From assembly GCA_050247135.1 (NCBI GenBank), contig JBFWUT010000001.1, forward strand, positions 124,001 through 188,000: a stretch of 64,000 nt of DNA. The letters are read 5' to 3'. The position numbers were made by a program, and so were the translations under genes. The notes under the pieces were generated by a model. That model saw only the letters and a program-made list of their open reading frames with translations. It was not told the DNA's origin and made no database searches. Shown here in pieces: positions 7,353 through 15,383 of the stretch (position 1 is the first letter of the stretch; each line of letters starts with the position of its first letter). Source of the DNA: Berkiella sp050247135 (GTDB lineage: Bacteria; Pseudomonadota; Gammaproteobacteria; Berkiellales; Berkiellaceae).

Positions 7353-9512
7353 TCAAATCATCTCTACCAGGGTTTGGTCTATTCCAGGCATTAAGTTTTC
7401 CATGGAAGTTGGCAGAGGGCAAATTGCATGGTTCTCTTCACCTGCTTGATGCTCATGATGAGGGGCGCTTTGTGTTTCAAGGCCTATCTTATTTAGGGCT
7501 TTAAACTGGGTAAATGCTTCGTTAACGTGTGCATCTGTTAACTTAGTGGCATGAACAGTGTTTTCTGTCACATCCAAACCATAGTTTTTAAATAATTGTT
7601 TGAGCTGCGTGCCGGTTTGGTTATAACTGCTATCTTTAAGCCATACTTTAAATTCAGCACTGTAAGCAGGTGAGACTAATGCCTCTACCAGCTTTTTCGC
7701 ATAAGCTTGCTCGTGTTCGGTAAATTTACCTTGGCCGGCTTTTTGGTGGACTTCACTAAAAATATCGATTAACGCCTTAGCGGGTAAAATGGCATCGCCA
7801 TTCAAGTATTCTTGTAGCTGAAAGTGTCCTTGAAAATGATCCCATTCATCAAAATATTGGTGCGCAGTTGGGATAGCATTTTTCATGCCTCGGTCAATAT
7901 TCAATAATTCAATCAAAATCATGCCCTCAATGGCATCGCGATGGCTTTCCCAGGTGCAATTACCATATTTTTGCTCTTGCATGGCAATGGTGCCAATTTC
8001 TTTTATCAAACCATATTGGTACATTTTGTCATGTTCAAAATGCTGTTTGCTTTGGTTAAAGGCTAATTCTTTAATAAATGCAGGGTCTAGCTTGTCCTTT
8101 GTTTGATAGAAGGTGACACCAGATTGGTTACCCACATAGCGATCGCCACTATTACCCACTCCTACAACGGTTTGAGCCTTCGAGGCAAAAAGGGTGACAA
8201 AATGCCCATCCCAACCAGATGGAATAAGAATGGTTTTGCCTTGTTCATAGAGATCAAAATAGTGTGCAATCGCTGCCTCGTCACCCATTTTTTTCAAAAA
8301 TTCATGAGCATTTTCATAGATCTCTTTCAAACGTTCAAATACCACTGTTTTAATCGCATCGGCTTTATCAGCATGTAGTTTTTGCGTATAGGCGGTGAGC
8401 GAACGCTTTGCTAAGTCTGTCGTATAAAGTTTAAAATGGCCATCGGCTTTGACAATAATGCGATCGGTTGGGCTGATTTTAACATGATAAAGTTGACCGG
8501 TAGGGAACACATTTAATAAATTTTTTGCATTAATAAAAGCCGTTTCTGATTTATCAAATTGATAAATCTGATCGGCCACTTGTAAGATTTTACTTCTAAG
8601 CTCAGTGGTTGGAGCGTAACCGGCATAAATTTTTAACTGCATACTAATTGGGAAATGATAATGTTGCGTCGATTGAACCCCGGCGGCATTTTGCGCAATA
8701 AATGACGAACTGTAATGGCAATACTTACCACAATGTTGAGAAATGGTCTCGATAGCATCAACGATTTGATTAATATCATCCATCGTCTTGGGCGTTTTAT
8801 TGGCAAGCTCAGGGCTGGTCATTTTTTGAATAAAAGTATCAAACAACATATTAAGCGGGGTGGTGCCTTTTACCGTGTTTTTGGTAGCATCTACTAAGCC
8901 TTGTGCGACTAAAGCAGCAACGGTTTGGTACCGTCCATGGTTTACAGCGAGTTGCAGTGCGGTAAACCCGTCATAGCTTAGATCATTCAGATTAGCGCCG
9001 TGGCGGATCAATAATACAGCCGCTTCAGTTTTACCAAACATACAAGCTAGATGGAAAGGGGTGCTTGAAAGGTGATCTTCACTATTGACATTGACTCCTG
9101 CTTTGAGCAAACGTGTGATCTCGTTCAAGTCGCCATTTCGTGCCGCTAACAGCAAATCAGACGTTTGTGGATGACTTTTAATTCTAATAGGGGAAGCACT
9201 TCCTTGCTTAAAAACCTCTTCGCCAAAAGCAGTTGGATTTTCATAAAAATCATGTACAGCCTTTGCTAGGACCACAGGACTTTGTTCTTGTTCGTCTGAT
9301 TCTTCCTCTTTAAGATCTTCTTCTTCGTTGTTGAGTAGATCCATAATGGATTGAGGATAATCTAACAGATCGATAACGATCTTTTCGCCTGGTTTTTCAA
9401 AAGGATTAGGGGGTAAAAGATCGACCATTGGGATCACTAGAGCCGTGGTGGGCAATAGTGGCATTTGTTGCTCATTTAGCCAATTTTCAAGCAGATTTTT
9501 TTTATCAGACAT
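7353..9512 (-). CDS. Ankyrin-repeat protein with cysteine-protease-like C-terminal region
   Basis: 719 aa. After an acidic N-terminus, three to four ankyrin repeats cover roughly residues 115-225, with motifs such as TPFHLACMFGKTEAAVLLI and TALQLAVNHGRYQTVAALV. The C-terminal part has SGWDGHFVTLFASK (His437) and then QKYGNCTWESHRDAIEG (Cys519). A GHxV-type strand followed by Q-x-x-GNC-x-W recalls cysteine-protease-like modules attached to ankyrin repeats in Legionella proteins such as AnkH. The order His before Cys would suggest a permuted or divergent fold. Protease activity is inferred from motif shape only. There is no signal peptide, so a Dot/Icm-type effector is plausible. Confidence 0.85.
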   Translation of the reverse strand: MSDKKNLLENWLNEQQMPLLPTTALVIPMVDLLPPNPFEKPGEKIVIDLLDYPQSIMDLLNNEEEDLKEEESDEQEQSPVVLAKAVHDFYENPTAFGEEVFKQGSASPIRIKSHPQTSDLLLAARNGDLNEITRLLKAGVNVNSEDHLSSTPFHLACMFGKTEAAVLLIRHGANLNDLSYDGFTALQLAVNHGRYQTVAALVAQGLVDATKNTVKGTTPLNMLFDTFIQKMTSPELANKTPKTMDDINQIVDAIETISQHCGKYCHYSSSFIAQNAAGVQSTQHYHFPISMQLKIYAGYAPTTELRSKILQVADQIYQFDKSETAFINAKNLLNVFPTGQLYHVKISPTDRIIVKADGHFKLYTTDLAKRSLTAYTQKLHADKADAIKTVVFERLKEIYENAHEFLKKMGDEAAIAHYFDLYEQGKTILIPSGWDGHFVTLFASKAQTVVGVGNSGDRYVGNQSGVTFYQTKDKLDPAFIKELAFNQSKQHFEHDKMYQYGLIKEIGTIAMQEQKYGNCTWESHRDAIEGMILIELLNIDRGMKNAIPTAHQYFDEWDHFQGHFQLQEYLNGDAILPAKALIDIFSEVHQKAGQGKFTEHEQAYAKKLVEALVSPAYSAEFKVWLKDSSYNQTGTQLKQLFKNYGLDVTENTVHATKLTDAHVNEAFTQFKALNKIGLETQSAPHHEHQAGEENHAICPLPTSMENLMPGIDQTLVEMI

Positions 9513-9619
9513 GACTCAATCAATGATCCCAAAACTATCGATTGGTCATTGTCTACCATATGAAGATTTGGGCAACTAAATGTCGACAAACGGTTGTAAA
9601 GCTATGTCAAACGGTGCAT

Positions 9620-10477
9620 TTAGTCGTTAATCACATCGACTTTTAGCCACAAGGCCTTTTGATTTTGATCTTTGGGCTGTGTGGTGAGCGTTTGCATGGT
9701 GGTGTCTTCTTGCTGGCGATTGCCACCAAAATACACCCATTTATTTAAAGGGACTGTCAGGGAAGTCTCCGTTTTGAGTCCCGAATAGGCAGCTGACCCT
9801 GGATTTTGATAATTATCATAGGCTTGTTGATTCTGCGACATTAAATCTAATCTGACCTTCTCGCCAATCAGTTGTGGTCTCACTAAAAGGCCGCTGTTGA
9901 GATCTTGATAATCAACCGTTTGGCCATAGGCAGCAGCAATTTCGTTCGCATGACCTTGCCCACCAATCACCCCTGCAGGGCCTGCGCCTGCAAATGAACC
10001 TTCGGCATGATAAAGATCGACACCGCCCATTTGGCTGGTTATCAGCGGAATGGTCACGCTGGTTTTGATATAAGCCACTTGTCCATTATTCACGCGGATA
10101 TGATCAATATTGGTATCAGCTTCTCTAGTCGTAGTGATGGTTTGCATTTGTGCGCTAACATCTTTGGGTTGATCATAACCATTAGAAACGCTGATCATCA
10201 GTTGCTTCGACGGAATATCCAGATTTTTCACAATATCTTTAATCGCCGCAATATTACTGGCACTGGCTTGCACGATAATTTGGTTCTCAAAGGCTTTAGC
10301 CGTGGCACCTTTTTCTAAAAAGGGCGTAATCGCTGGCAGAATATCAGAGGGCAAGCGATTGGTTAGAGTGATCACCGCTGTTTGTTGGGGGGCACTGGCT
10401 GTTTCATCAGCGATAACGAAGCTACAAAAGGTCAATAGCCAGATAATAAGGCTTATTTTGAGGAAGTGATGGTGCAT
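9620..10477 (-). CDS. Secretin N-domain (NolW-like) periplasmic protein
   Basis: 285 aa with a signal peptide (KISLIIWLLTFCSFVIA, then DETASA). Residues 30-95 have the NolW/secretin short-domain pattern: TAVITLTNRLPSDILPAI, IIVQASASNIAAIKDIVKNL and then DIPSKQLMISV. The remainder resembles the start of a secretin core (VRPQLIGEKVRLDL, TSLTVPLNKWVYFGG), but the protein is far shorter than a pore-forming secretin of about 600 aa or more. It is probably a periplasmic or outer-membrane-associated stand-alone protein and not a complete type II or type IV pilus secretin. It follows purB on the same strand, separated by an inverted-repeat element. Its exact role is unknown. Confidence 0.8.
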   Translation of the reverse strand: MHHHFLKISLIIWLLTFCSFVIADETASAPQQTAVITLTNRLPSDILPAITPFLEKGATAKAFENQIIVQASASNIAAIKDIVKNLDIPSKQLMISVSNGYDQPKDVSAQMQTITTTREADTNIDHIRVNNGQVAYIKTSVTIPLITSQMGGVDLYHAEGSFAGAGPAGVIGGQGHANEIAAAYGQTVDYQDLNSGLLVRPQLIGEKVRLDLMSQNQQAYDNYQNPGSAAYSGLKTETSLTVPLNKWVYFGGNRQQEDTTMQTLTTQPKDQNQKALWLKVDVIND

Positions 10478-10527
10478 TTTCTTGTACCCCAGGGATTTTG
10501 AGATACAACAAATATAGACGATTTTTA

Positions 10528-10569
10528 GTAGGGGACGGCCTCCGTGCCGTCCCAGAGGTCGGCCCCTAC
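10528..10569. repeat. REP-like inverted repeat overlapping the end of purB
   Basis: A 42-base element has nested dyads. The outer arms are GTAGGGG (10528-10534) and CCCCTAC (10563-10569). Inside, GGGACGGC and GCCGTCCC form a second stem. The purB stop codon (10566-10568) lies in the outer arm. The element may act as a terminator or RNA stabiliser between purB and the downstream secretin-domain gene. Its GC-rich composition stands out from the flanks, as expected for an interspersed repeat. Confidence 0.7.
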
Positions 10570-11927
10570 AAATATTTAACGAGATCTTCTGCTAAGCCTA
10601 CATAACTATTTGGCGTCAACGCTTTTAAGTTTGTCTTCACGTCTTTAGGCAATTCCAAAGCATCAATAAAATCAGCCAAGGCTTTAGCATCCACTTTTTT
10701 ACCGCGGGTTAAGGCTTTGAGTTTTTCGTAAGGCTCTTCAATGTTGTAGCGGCGCATCACCGTTTGCAGGGCTTCGGCGAGCACTTCCCAATTATTATCG
10801 AGATCGGTTTTCATGGCATCGAAATTAACTTCTAATTTTTTAAAGCCTTTTTGTAAAGCTTTCAAGGCTATCAGCATATGACCCACCGCAACGCCGATAT
10901 TGCGCAAAACGGTCGAATCCGATAAGTCGCGTTGCCAGCGTGAAATGGGTAGCTTTTCACTAAAGTGAGCCAATAGAGCATTGGCTATGCCAAAATTGCC
11001 TTCAGCATTTTCAAAATCAATTGGATTCACTTTGTGGGGCATGGTAGATGAACCCACTTCATTCGCCACTAATTTTTGTTTGAAGTAACCTAGTGAAATA
11101 TAACCCCAAATATCGCGACTAAAATCAATTAGCAAGGTATTAGTACGCATCAGGCAATGAAAGTACTCGGCCATCGCGTCATGGGGTTCAATTTGCGTTG
11201 ATAAAGGTAACCAGGTTAACCCTAATGATTCCACAAAATGTTTGCTGACTGTGTCCCAGGCCACATTAGGATACGCTGCCAGATGGGCGTTGAAGTTACC
11301 CACTGCCCCATTGAATTTACCCAAGATCTCCACTTGTGCTAGCTGGGTCATTTGCCGGTTAAGTCGATAGGCCACATTAGCGATTTCTTTACCAATGGTA
11401 GTGGGGGTCGCGCTTTGCCCATGAGTACGGCTGAGCATTGGCATGGCGGCATAGGTTCTGGCAAAAGCGGTTAATTCCAGTTGCAGCTCTTTGAGCAAAG
11501 GTAATAACACGCGTTGACGAATATCCATTAACATTAAGGCATAGGCAAGGTTATTAATATCTTCGGAGGTGCAACTAAAGTGCACAAACTCTTGTATTTT
11601 TTTGAGTTCAGGTGAGAAAGCCATTTTTTCTTTAATGAAGTATTCCAACGCTTTGACATCATGATTGGTTTTGGCTTCAATGGCTTTAATTCTTTGTGCA
11701 TCTTGAGTGCTAAATTGCGTAATCATTTGATTCAGTATCGTATTGGCTTCAATAGACAGAGCCGGCACTTCTTCAATGCTTTTTTCATTAGCTAAAGCTT
11801 GCAGCCAACGGACTTCAACAATTAAGCGGTTATAGATTAAACCAAATTCACTGGCAATCGGGGCAAGGCTTTCACATGCTTGTTGATAGCGACCATCTAA
11901 AGGGGAAAGGGCGAGGATCTCATTCAT
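10566..11927 (-). CDS. purB: Adenylosuccinate lyase
   Basis: 453 aa, full length (456 in E. coli). It cleaves SAICAR and adenylosuccinate in purine synthesis. The fumarase/lyase superfamily signature is GSSTMPHKVNPIDFENAEGN. A second conserved block is SRTHGQSATPTTIGKE, and the N-terminus ALSPLDGRYQ is typical. The ATG overlaps the mnmA stop by four bases (ATGA), so translation is probably coupled. In E. coli hflD lies between mnmA and purB; here it is absent. The stop codon falls in the GC-rich repeat. Confidence 0.97.
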   Translation of the reverse strand: MNEILALSPLDGRYQQACESLAPIASEFGLIYNRLIVEVRWLQALANEKSIEEVPALSIEANTILNQMITQFSTQDAQRIKAIEAKTNHDVKALEYFIKEKMAFSPELKKIQEFVHFSCTSEDINNLAYALMLMDIRQRVLLPLLKELQLELTAFARTYAAMPMLSRTHGQSATPTTIGKEIANVAYRLNRQMTQLAQVEILGKFNGAVGNFNAHLAAYPNVAWDTVSKHFVESLGLTWLPLSTQIEPHDAMAEYFHCLMRTNTLLIDFSRDIWGYISLGYFKQKLVANEVGSSTMPHKVNPIDFENAEGNFGIANALLAHFSEKLPISRWQRDLSDSTVLRNIGVAVGHMLIALKALQKGFKKLEVNFDAMKTDLDNNWEVLAEALQTVMRRYNIEEPYEKLKALTRGKKVDAKALADFIDALELPKDVKTNLKALTPNSYVGLAEDLVKYL

Positions 11928-13051
11928 ATTGCGGCTTCCTTCAATTGAGTCTGTCTTAAACCCCCTAAGGTATCGGTTTGGTGGATAATTCCACCACCAA
12001 GACAGATATTGTCCTGATACAGTACTACCGATTGTCCGGGAGTTACTGAGCGTTGTGGTTCGTTAAATGTGACGAGTAAATCACCAGAGTCGTTGACGGT
12101 CACAAGGCAGTCCTGGTCTGCTTGACGATAACGGATTTTGGCAGTTGCTAAAAAGGAACCCTTGGCATCGTTGATCAGATGAACATTTTTAGCGATAAGA
12201 GTTTTGCTAAAATGCCAAGCATGCTCAGCCTCTTGTGTGACGTAGAGAATATTCTGAGCCACATCTTTTGCAACAACATACCAGGGTGCTTCTTTGGCGC
12301 CTTTGCGTCCGCCGATAAACAATCCTTGACGCTGGCCCAAAGTATAATACATCAGCCCATCGTGTTGACCAACAACTTCACCTTCTGGCGTTTGCATTTC
12401 TCCGGGTTGGTTGACCATAAAATCTTGTAAAAACGTTTTAAATTTTCGTTCGCCAATAAAACAAATACCTGTGCTATCTTTTTTGGCATGATTAATCAGG
12501 TTGGCGGCTAAGGCTAATTCTCGGACTTTGCTTTTCTCTATCCCACCAACAGGAAATAAACTTTTGCTTAAAGCAAATTGCGTGAGAGTGTAGAGGAAAT
12601 AACTTTGATCTTTATTATTATCGACGCCTTTTAATAACTGATAAGTTCCGTTTTCTTGTTTTTTTTGCACATAATGGCCGGTAGCAATGTAATCAGCACC
12701 TAACTTAAGGGCATGATCTAAAAAGGCTTTAAATTTTATTTCTTTATTGCATAAAATATCGGGATTAGGAGTTCTACCGGCACGATATTCATCTAAAAAA
12801 TCGCTAAAGACATTTTCCCAATATTCTTGAGCAAAATTGGCGGTATGTAAGGGAATATCGAGGGTTTGGCAAACGGCGCGCACATCGGCGAGATCTTCTT
12901 TAGCTGAACAAAATTCTGAGGTATCGTCTTCTTCCCAGTTTTTCATGAACAAGCCTTGTACGTCATACCCTTGTTCTTTGAGTAACAGGGCGCTAACGGC
13001 AGAATCAACTCCGCCTGACAAACCTACAATGACAGTTCTTGCACTTTTCAT
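11924..13051 (-). CDS. mnmA: tRNA-specific 2-thiouridylase MnmA
   Basis: 375 aa. It adds the 2-thio group to U34 of tRNA Lys, Glu and Gln, using sulfur relayed to the active cysteine and ATP for activation. The PP-loop SGGVDSAVSALLLK is at the N-terminus, and NPDILCNKEIKFK and the catalytic DSTGICFIGERKFK follow. The C-terminal beta-barrel ends in LGGGII. The downstream purB start overlaps the stop. The start at 13051 gives the usual N-terminus (SARTVIVGLSGGVDS). Confidence 0.97.
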   Translation of the reverse strand: MKSARTVIVGLSGGVDSAVSALLLKEQGYDVQGLFMKNWEEDDTSEFCSAKEDLADVRAVCQTLDIPLHTANFAQEYWENVFSDFLDEYRAGRTPNPDILCNKEIKFKAFLDHALKLGADYIATGHYVQKKQENGTYQLLKGVDNNKDQSYFLYTLTQFALSKSLFPVGGIEKSKVRELALAANLINHAKKDSTGICFIGERKFKTFLQDFMVNQPGEMQTPEGEVVGQHDGLMYYTLGQRQGLFIGGRKGAKEAPWYVVAKDVAQNILYVTQEAEHAWHFSKTLIAKNVHLINDAKGSFLATAKIRYRQADQDCLVTVNDSGDLLVTFNEPQRSVTPGQSVVLYQDNICLGGGIIHQTDTLGGLRQTQLKEAAI

Positions 13052-13183
13052 GGAAATTGAGTGTGTTAGTCAACTATTGGATAAATCAATAGGCATTCTA
13101 ACATATTTTGAATTCTTTTGCGGCCAAAACGCGCTTTGGGCTACACTAACCGTCTGTAGGTAAACAAATAAGGCACAGATGGA

Positions 13184-14443
13184 ATGGCTTATCAAAAACT
13201 CGTTATCCCCTCCGATGGCACAAAAATTCACGTCAACAAAGATGCTACCTTAAGCGTCCCTGATAACCCGATTATTCCATTCATTGAAGGTGATGGCATC
13301 GGCGTCGATATCACGCCCGTAATGCGAAAAGTGGTTGATGCTGCCGTCAATAAGGCTTACCAGCGCGAACGTAATATTGCCTGGATGGAAATTTATGCGG
13401 GTGAGAAAGCAACCCAAGTATACGGGCCGGATCAATGGTTGCCCGATGAAACTTTAACGGCGATGACAGAATTTGCGGTGTCTATTAAAGGCCCCTTAAC
13501 GACTCCTGTGGGTGGTGGGATCCGATCTTTAAATGTGGCCATTCGTCAAAAGCTTGATTTATATGTGTGCTTACGACCGGTGCGTTACTTTAAAGGGGTT
13601 CCTAGCCCTTTAAAACAACCTGAACTGACTGACATGGTTATTTTCCGTGAAAACTCAGAAGATATTTACGCGGGTATTGAGTGGGCTGCGGATTCTGCAC
13701 AAGCCAAAAAAGTGATCAGTTTTTTACGTGATGAGATGGATGTGCAGCAAATACGTTTCCCAGAGCATTGTGGAATTGGCATTAAGCCGGTTTCAAAAGA
13801 AGGCACACAGCGTTTAGTGCGTCGTGCTATTCAATATGCCATCGATAATGATAAGCCTTCGGTCACCTTAGTCCATAAAGGCAATATCATGAAGTTTACC
13901 GAAGGGGCCTTTAAAGACTGGGGTTATGCCTTAGCCAAAGAGGAATTTGCAGCTAAGCCCTATGAAGGTGGGCCTTGGCAGATATTTAAGAATCCCAAAA
14001 CCGGCAAAGACATTATCATCAAAGATGTGATTGCTGACGCTTTCTTACAGCAAATTTTATTAAGACCAGAAGATTACAGTGTGATTGCTACTTTAAATCT
14101 CAATGGTGATTACATTTCCGATGCGTTAGCGGCGCAGGTAGGTGGGATTGGTATTGCCCCTGGCGCAAACAACAGTGATAAAACGGCCGTGTTTGAAGCG
14201 ACACATGGTACGGCGCCTAAGTATGCAGGGCAAGACAAGGTGAATCCCGGGTCGCTCATTTTATCCGCAGAAATGATGCTACGCCACATGGGGTGGGTAG
14301 AAGCGGCTGATCTCATTATCAAGGGAATGGAAGGCGCAATCGCCAGCAAACAAGTCACTTACGATTTTGGACGCTTAATGAAAGACGCCAAAACGGTAAG
14401 TTGCTCCGCGTTTGGTGATGAAATGATCCGGCACATGAGTTAG
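13184..14443 (+). CDS. icd: Isocitrate dehydrogenase (NADP)
   Basis: 419 aa, close to the 416 aa of E. coli Icd. It oxidises isocitrate to 2-oxoglutarate in the TCA cycle. The substrate loop GGGIRSLNVAIRQKLDLYVC contains the serine that AceK phosphorylates in relatives. Metal-binding and cofactor segments include NLNGDYISDALAAQVGGIG and ATHGTAPKYAGQDKVNPG. The start MAYQKLVIPSDG matches the family, with a modest AAGG ribosome site upstream. It is divergent from mnmA and convergent with cspD, with a hairpin between. Confidence 0.97.
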   Translation: MAYQKLVIPSDGTKIHVNKDATLSVPDNPIIPFIEGDGIGVDITPVMRKVVDAAVNKAYQRERNIAWMEIYAGEKATQVYGPDQWLPDETLTAMTEFAVSIKGPLTTPVGGGIRSLNVAIRQKLDLYVCLRPVRYFKGVPSPLKQPELTDMVIFRENSEDIYAGIEWAADSAQAKKVISFLRDEMDVQQIRFPEHCGIGIKPVSKEGTQRLVRRAIQYAIDNDKPSVTLVHKGNIMKFTEGAFKDWGYALAKEEFAAKPYEGGPWQIFKNPKTGKDIIIKDVIADAFLQQILLRPEDYSVIATLNLNGDYISDALAAQVGGIGIAPGANNSDKTAVFEATHGTAPKYAGQDKVNPGSLILSAEMMLRHMGWVEAADLIIKGMEGAIASKQVTYDFGRLMKDAKTVSCSAFGDEMIRHMS

Positions 14444-14460
14444 TAGGCAGGCCGATCCGG

Positions 14461-14484
14461 CGGCAGTTGGGAAACCAGCTGCCG
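14461..14484. terminator. Hairpin between convergent icd and cspD
   Basis: CGGCAGTTGG (14461-14470) and CCAGCTGCCG (14475-14484) pair around a GAAA tetraloop, with one G-T wobble. It lies 18 bases after the icd stop and before the cspD stop. There is no long U-tract on either side, so it may be a processing or stability hairpin instead of a classic terminator. Confidence 0.5.
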
Positions 14485-14506
14485 CGATATCTAAAGCAGC
14501 ACCTTG

Positions 14507-14761
14507 CTAGGCGTCTGCGGTATCCATATGTGTTACGTGCCGTGGCGCTTCTTCCGTACTCAGGGCACGGATTTGTGCAGCGTGTAGCCCTTTAGGCCCT
14601 TCATTGACTTCATAAGAGACGGATTGACCCGCTTTTAGGCACTTATAACCATCCATAACAATGGCAGAAAAATGTGCAAATACATCTTGTCCACCACCTT
14701 CTGGGCATATAAAACCATAACCTTTAGCACTATTGAACCACTTTACTATCCCAGTTGGCAT
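14507..14761 (-). CDS. cspD: Cold-shock domain protein, CspD-like
   Basis: 84 aa. A single cold-shock domain carries both RNP motifs: KGYGFICPEGGG (RNP1) and QDVFAHFSAI (RNP2). It ends in a short polar tail. Its position divergent from clpS-clpA matches the conserved cspD-clpS-clpA arrangement, hence the symbol. Family members bind single-stranded nucleic acid; CspD in E. coli inhibits replication in stationary phase. About 270 bases separate it from clpS. That stretch holds both promoters and perhaps a long leader, as is common for cold-shock genes. Confidence 0.85.
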   Translation of the reverse strand: MPTGIVKWFNSAKGYGFICPEGGGQDVFAHFSAIVMDGYKCLKAGQSVSYEVNEGPKGLHAAQIRALSTEEAPRHVTHMDTADA

Positions 14762-15035
14762 ACTAAAAATCCTTTTTTAAACCAAGTGAACTTCTTGTTA
14801 CAACGTTTGATACTAAACTAAAAACTAACACAGTATCCTCCCTTCCTAATAGAAAGGGATCACCCCATAACTGTTGTACATAAACGGTTACTCAGTCAAG
14901 ACTTATAAATCTTTATGCAGTCTATCAGTCTATAGTTAGTCTTATGTATAAATGAAATCAATTGTGCGACAATTAAATTGAAACATTTTTTTCATGATGA
15001 AGGCGAGGTAGCCAATAGTTGGCTAATATCAGAGT

Positions 15036-15362
15036 ATGGGCACAGCATTTGAGCGCAGGGCGGTTACGCCTGCAATCAAGACTGACAAAAAGCAAAAGAA
15101 AGATTGGCCCCCTAAGTACCAAGTGTACTTATTGAACGATGATTATACGCCAATGGATTTCGTGGTGGTTGTCATGCAGCAGTTCTTTGGGATGGGTTAT
15201 CCACAAGCAGTAAAGGTGATGCTCGAAGTGCATCACTACGGAAAAGGTGTCTGCGGTGTTTATACAAAAGACATCGCTGAGACAAAAGTAGCACAAGTAA
15301 ACGAATTTGCAAGGATCAATGAACATCCATTGCTTTGCAAAATGGAAAAATCTAACCCATAA
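15036..15362 (+). CDS. clpS: ATP-dependent Clp protease adaptor ClpS
   Basis: 108 aa. ClpS delivers N-degron substrates to ClpAP. The core KYQVYLLNDDYTPMDFVVVVM contains the conserved N-D-D-Y-T-P-M-D-F substrate-binding segment, and HHYGKGVCGVYTKDIAETK forms the ClpA-facing part. The N-terminal extension is disordered and basic. It lies 21 bases upstream of clpA on the same strand, so an operon is likely. The aat gene, which makes N-degrons, is also in this block. Confidence 0.95.
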   Translation: MGTAFERRAVTPAIKTDKKQKKDWPPKYQVYLLNDDYTPMDFVVVVMQQFFGMGYPQAVKVMLEVHHYGKGVCGVYTKDIAETKVAQVNEFARINEHPLLCKMEKSNP

Positions 15363-15383
15363 AGACGCCAGGAGGTTGGTGCC

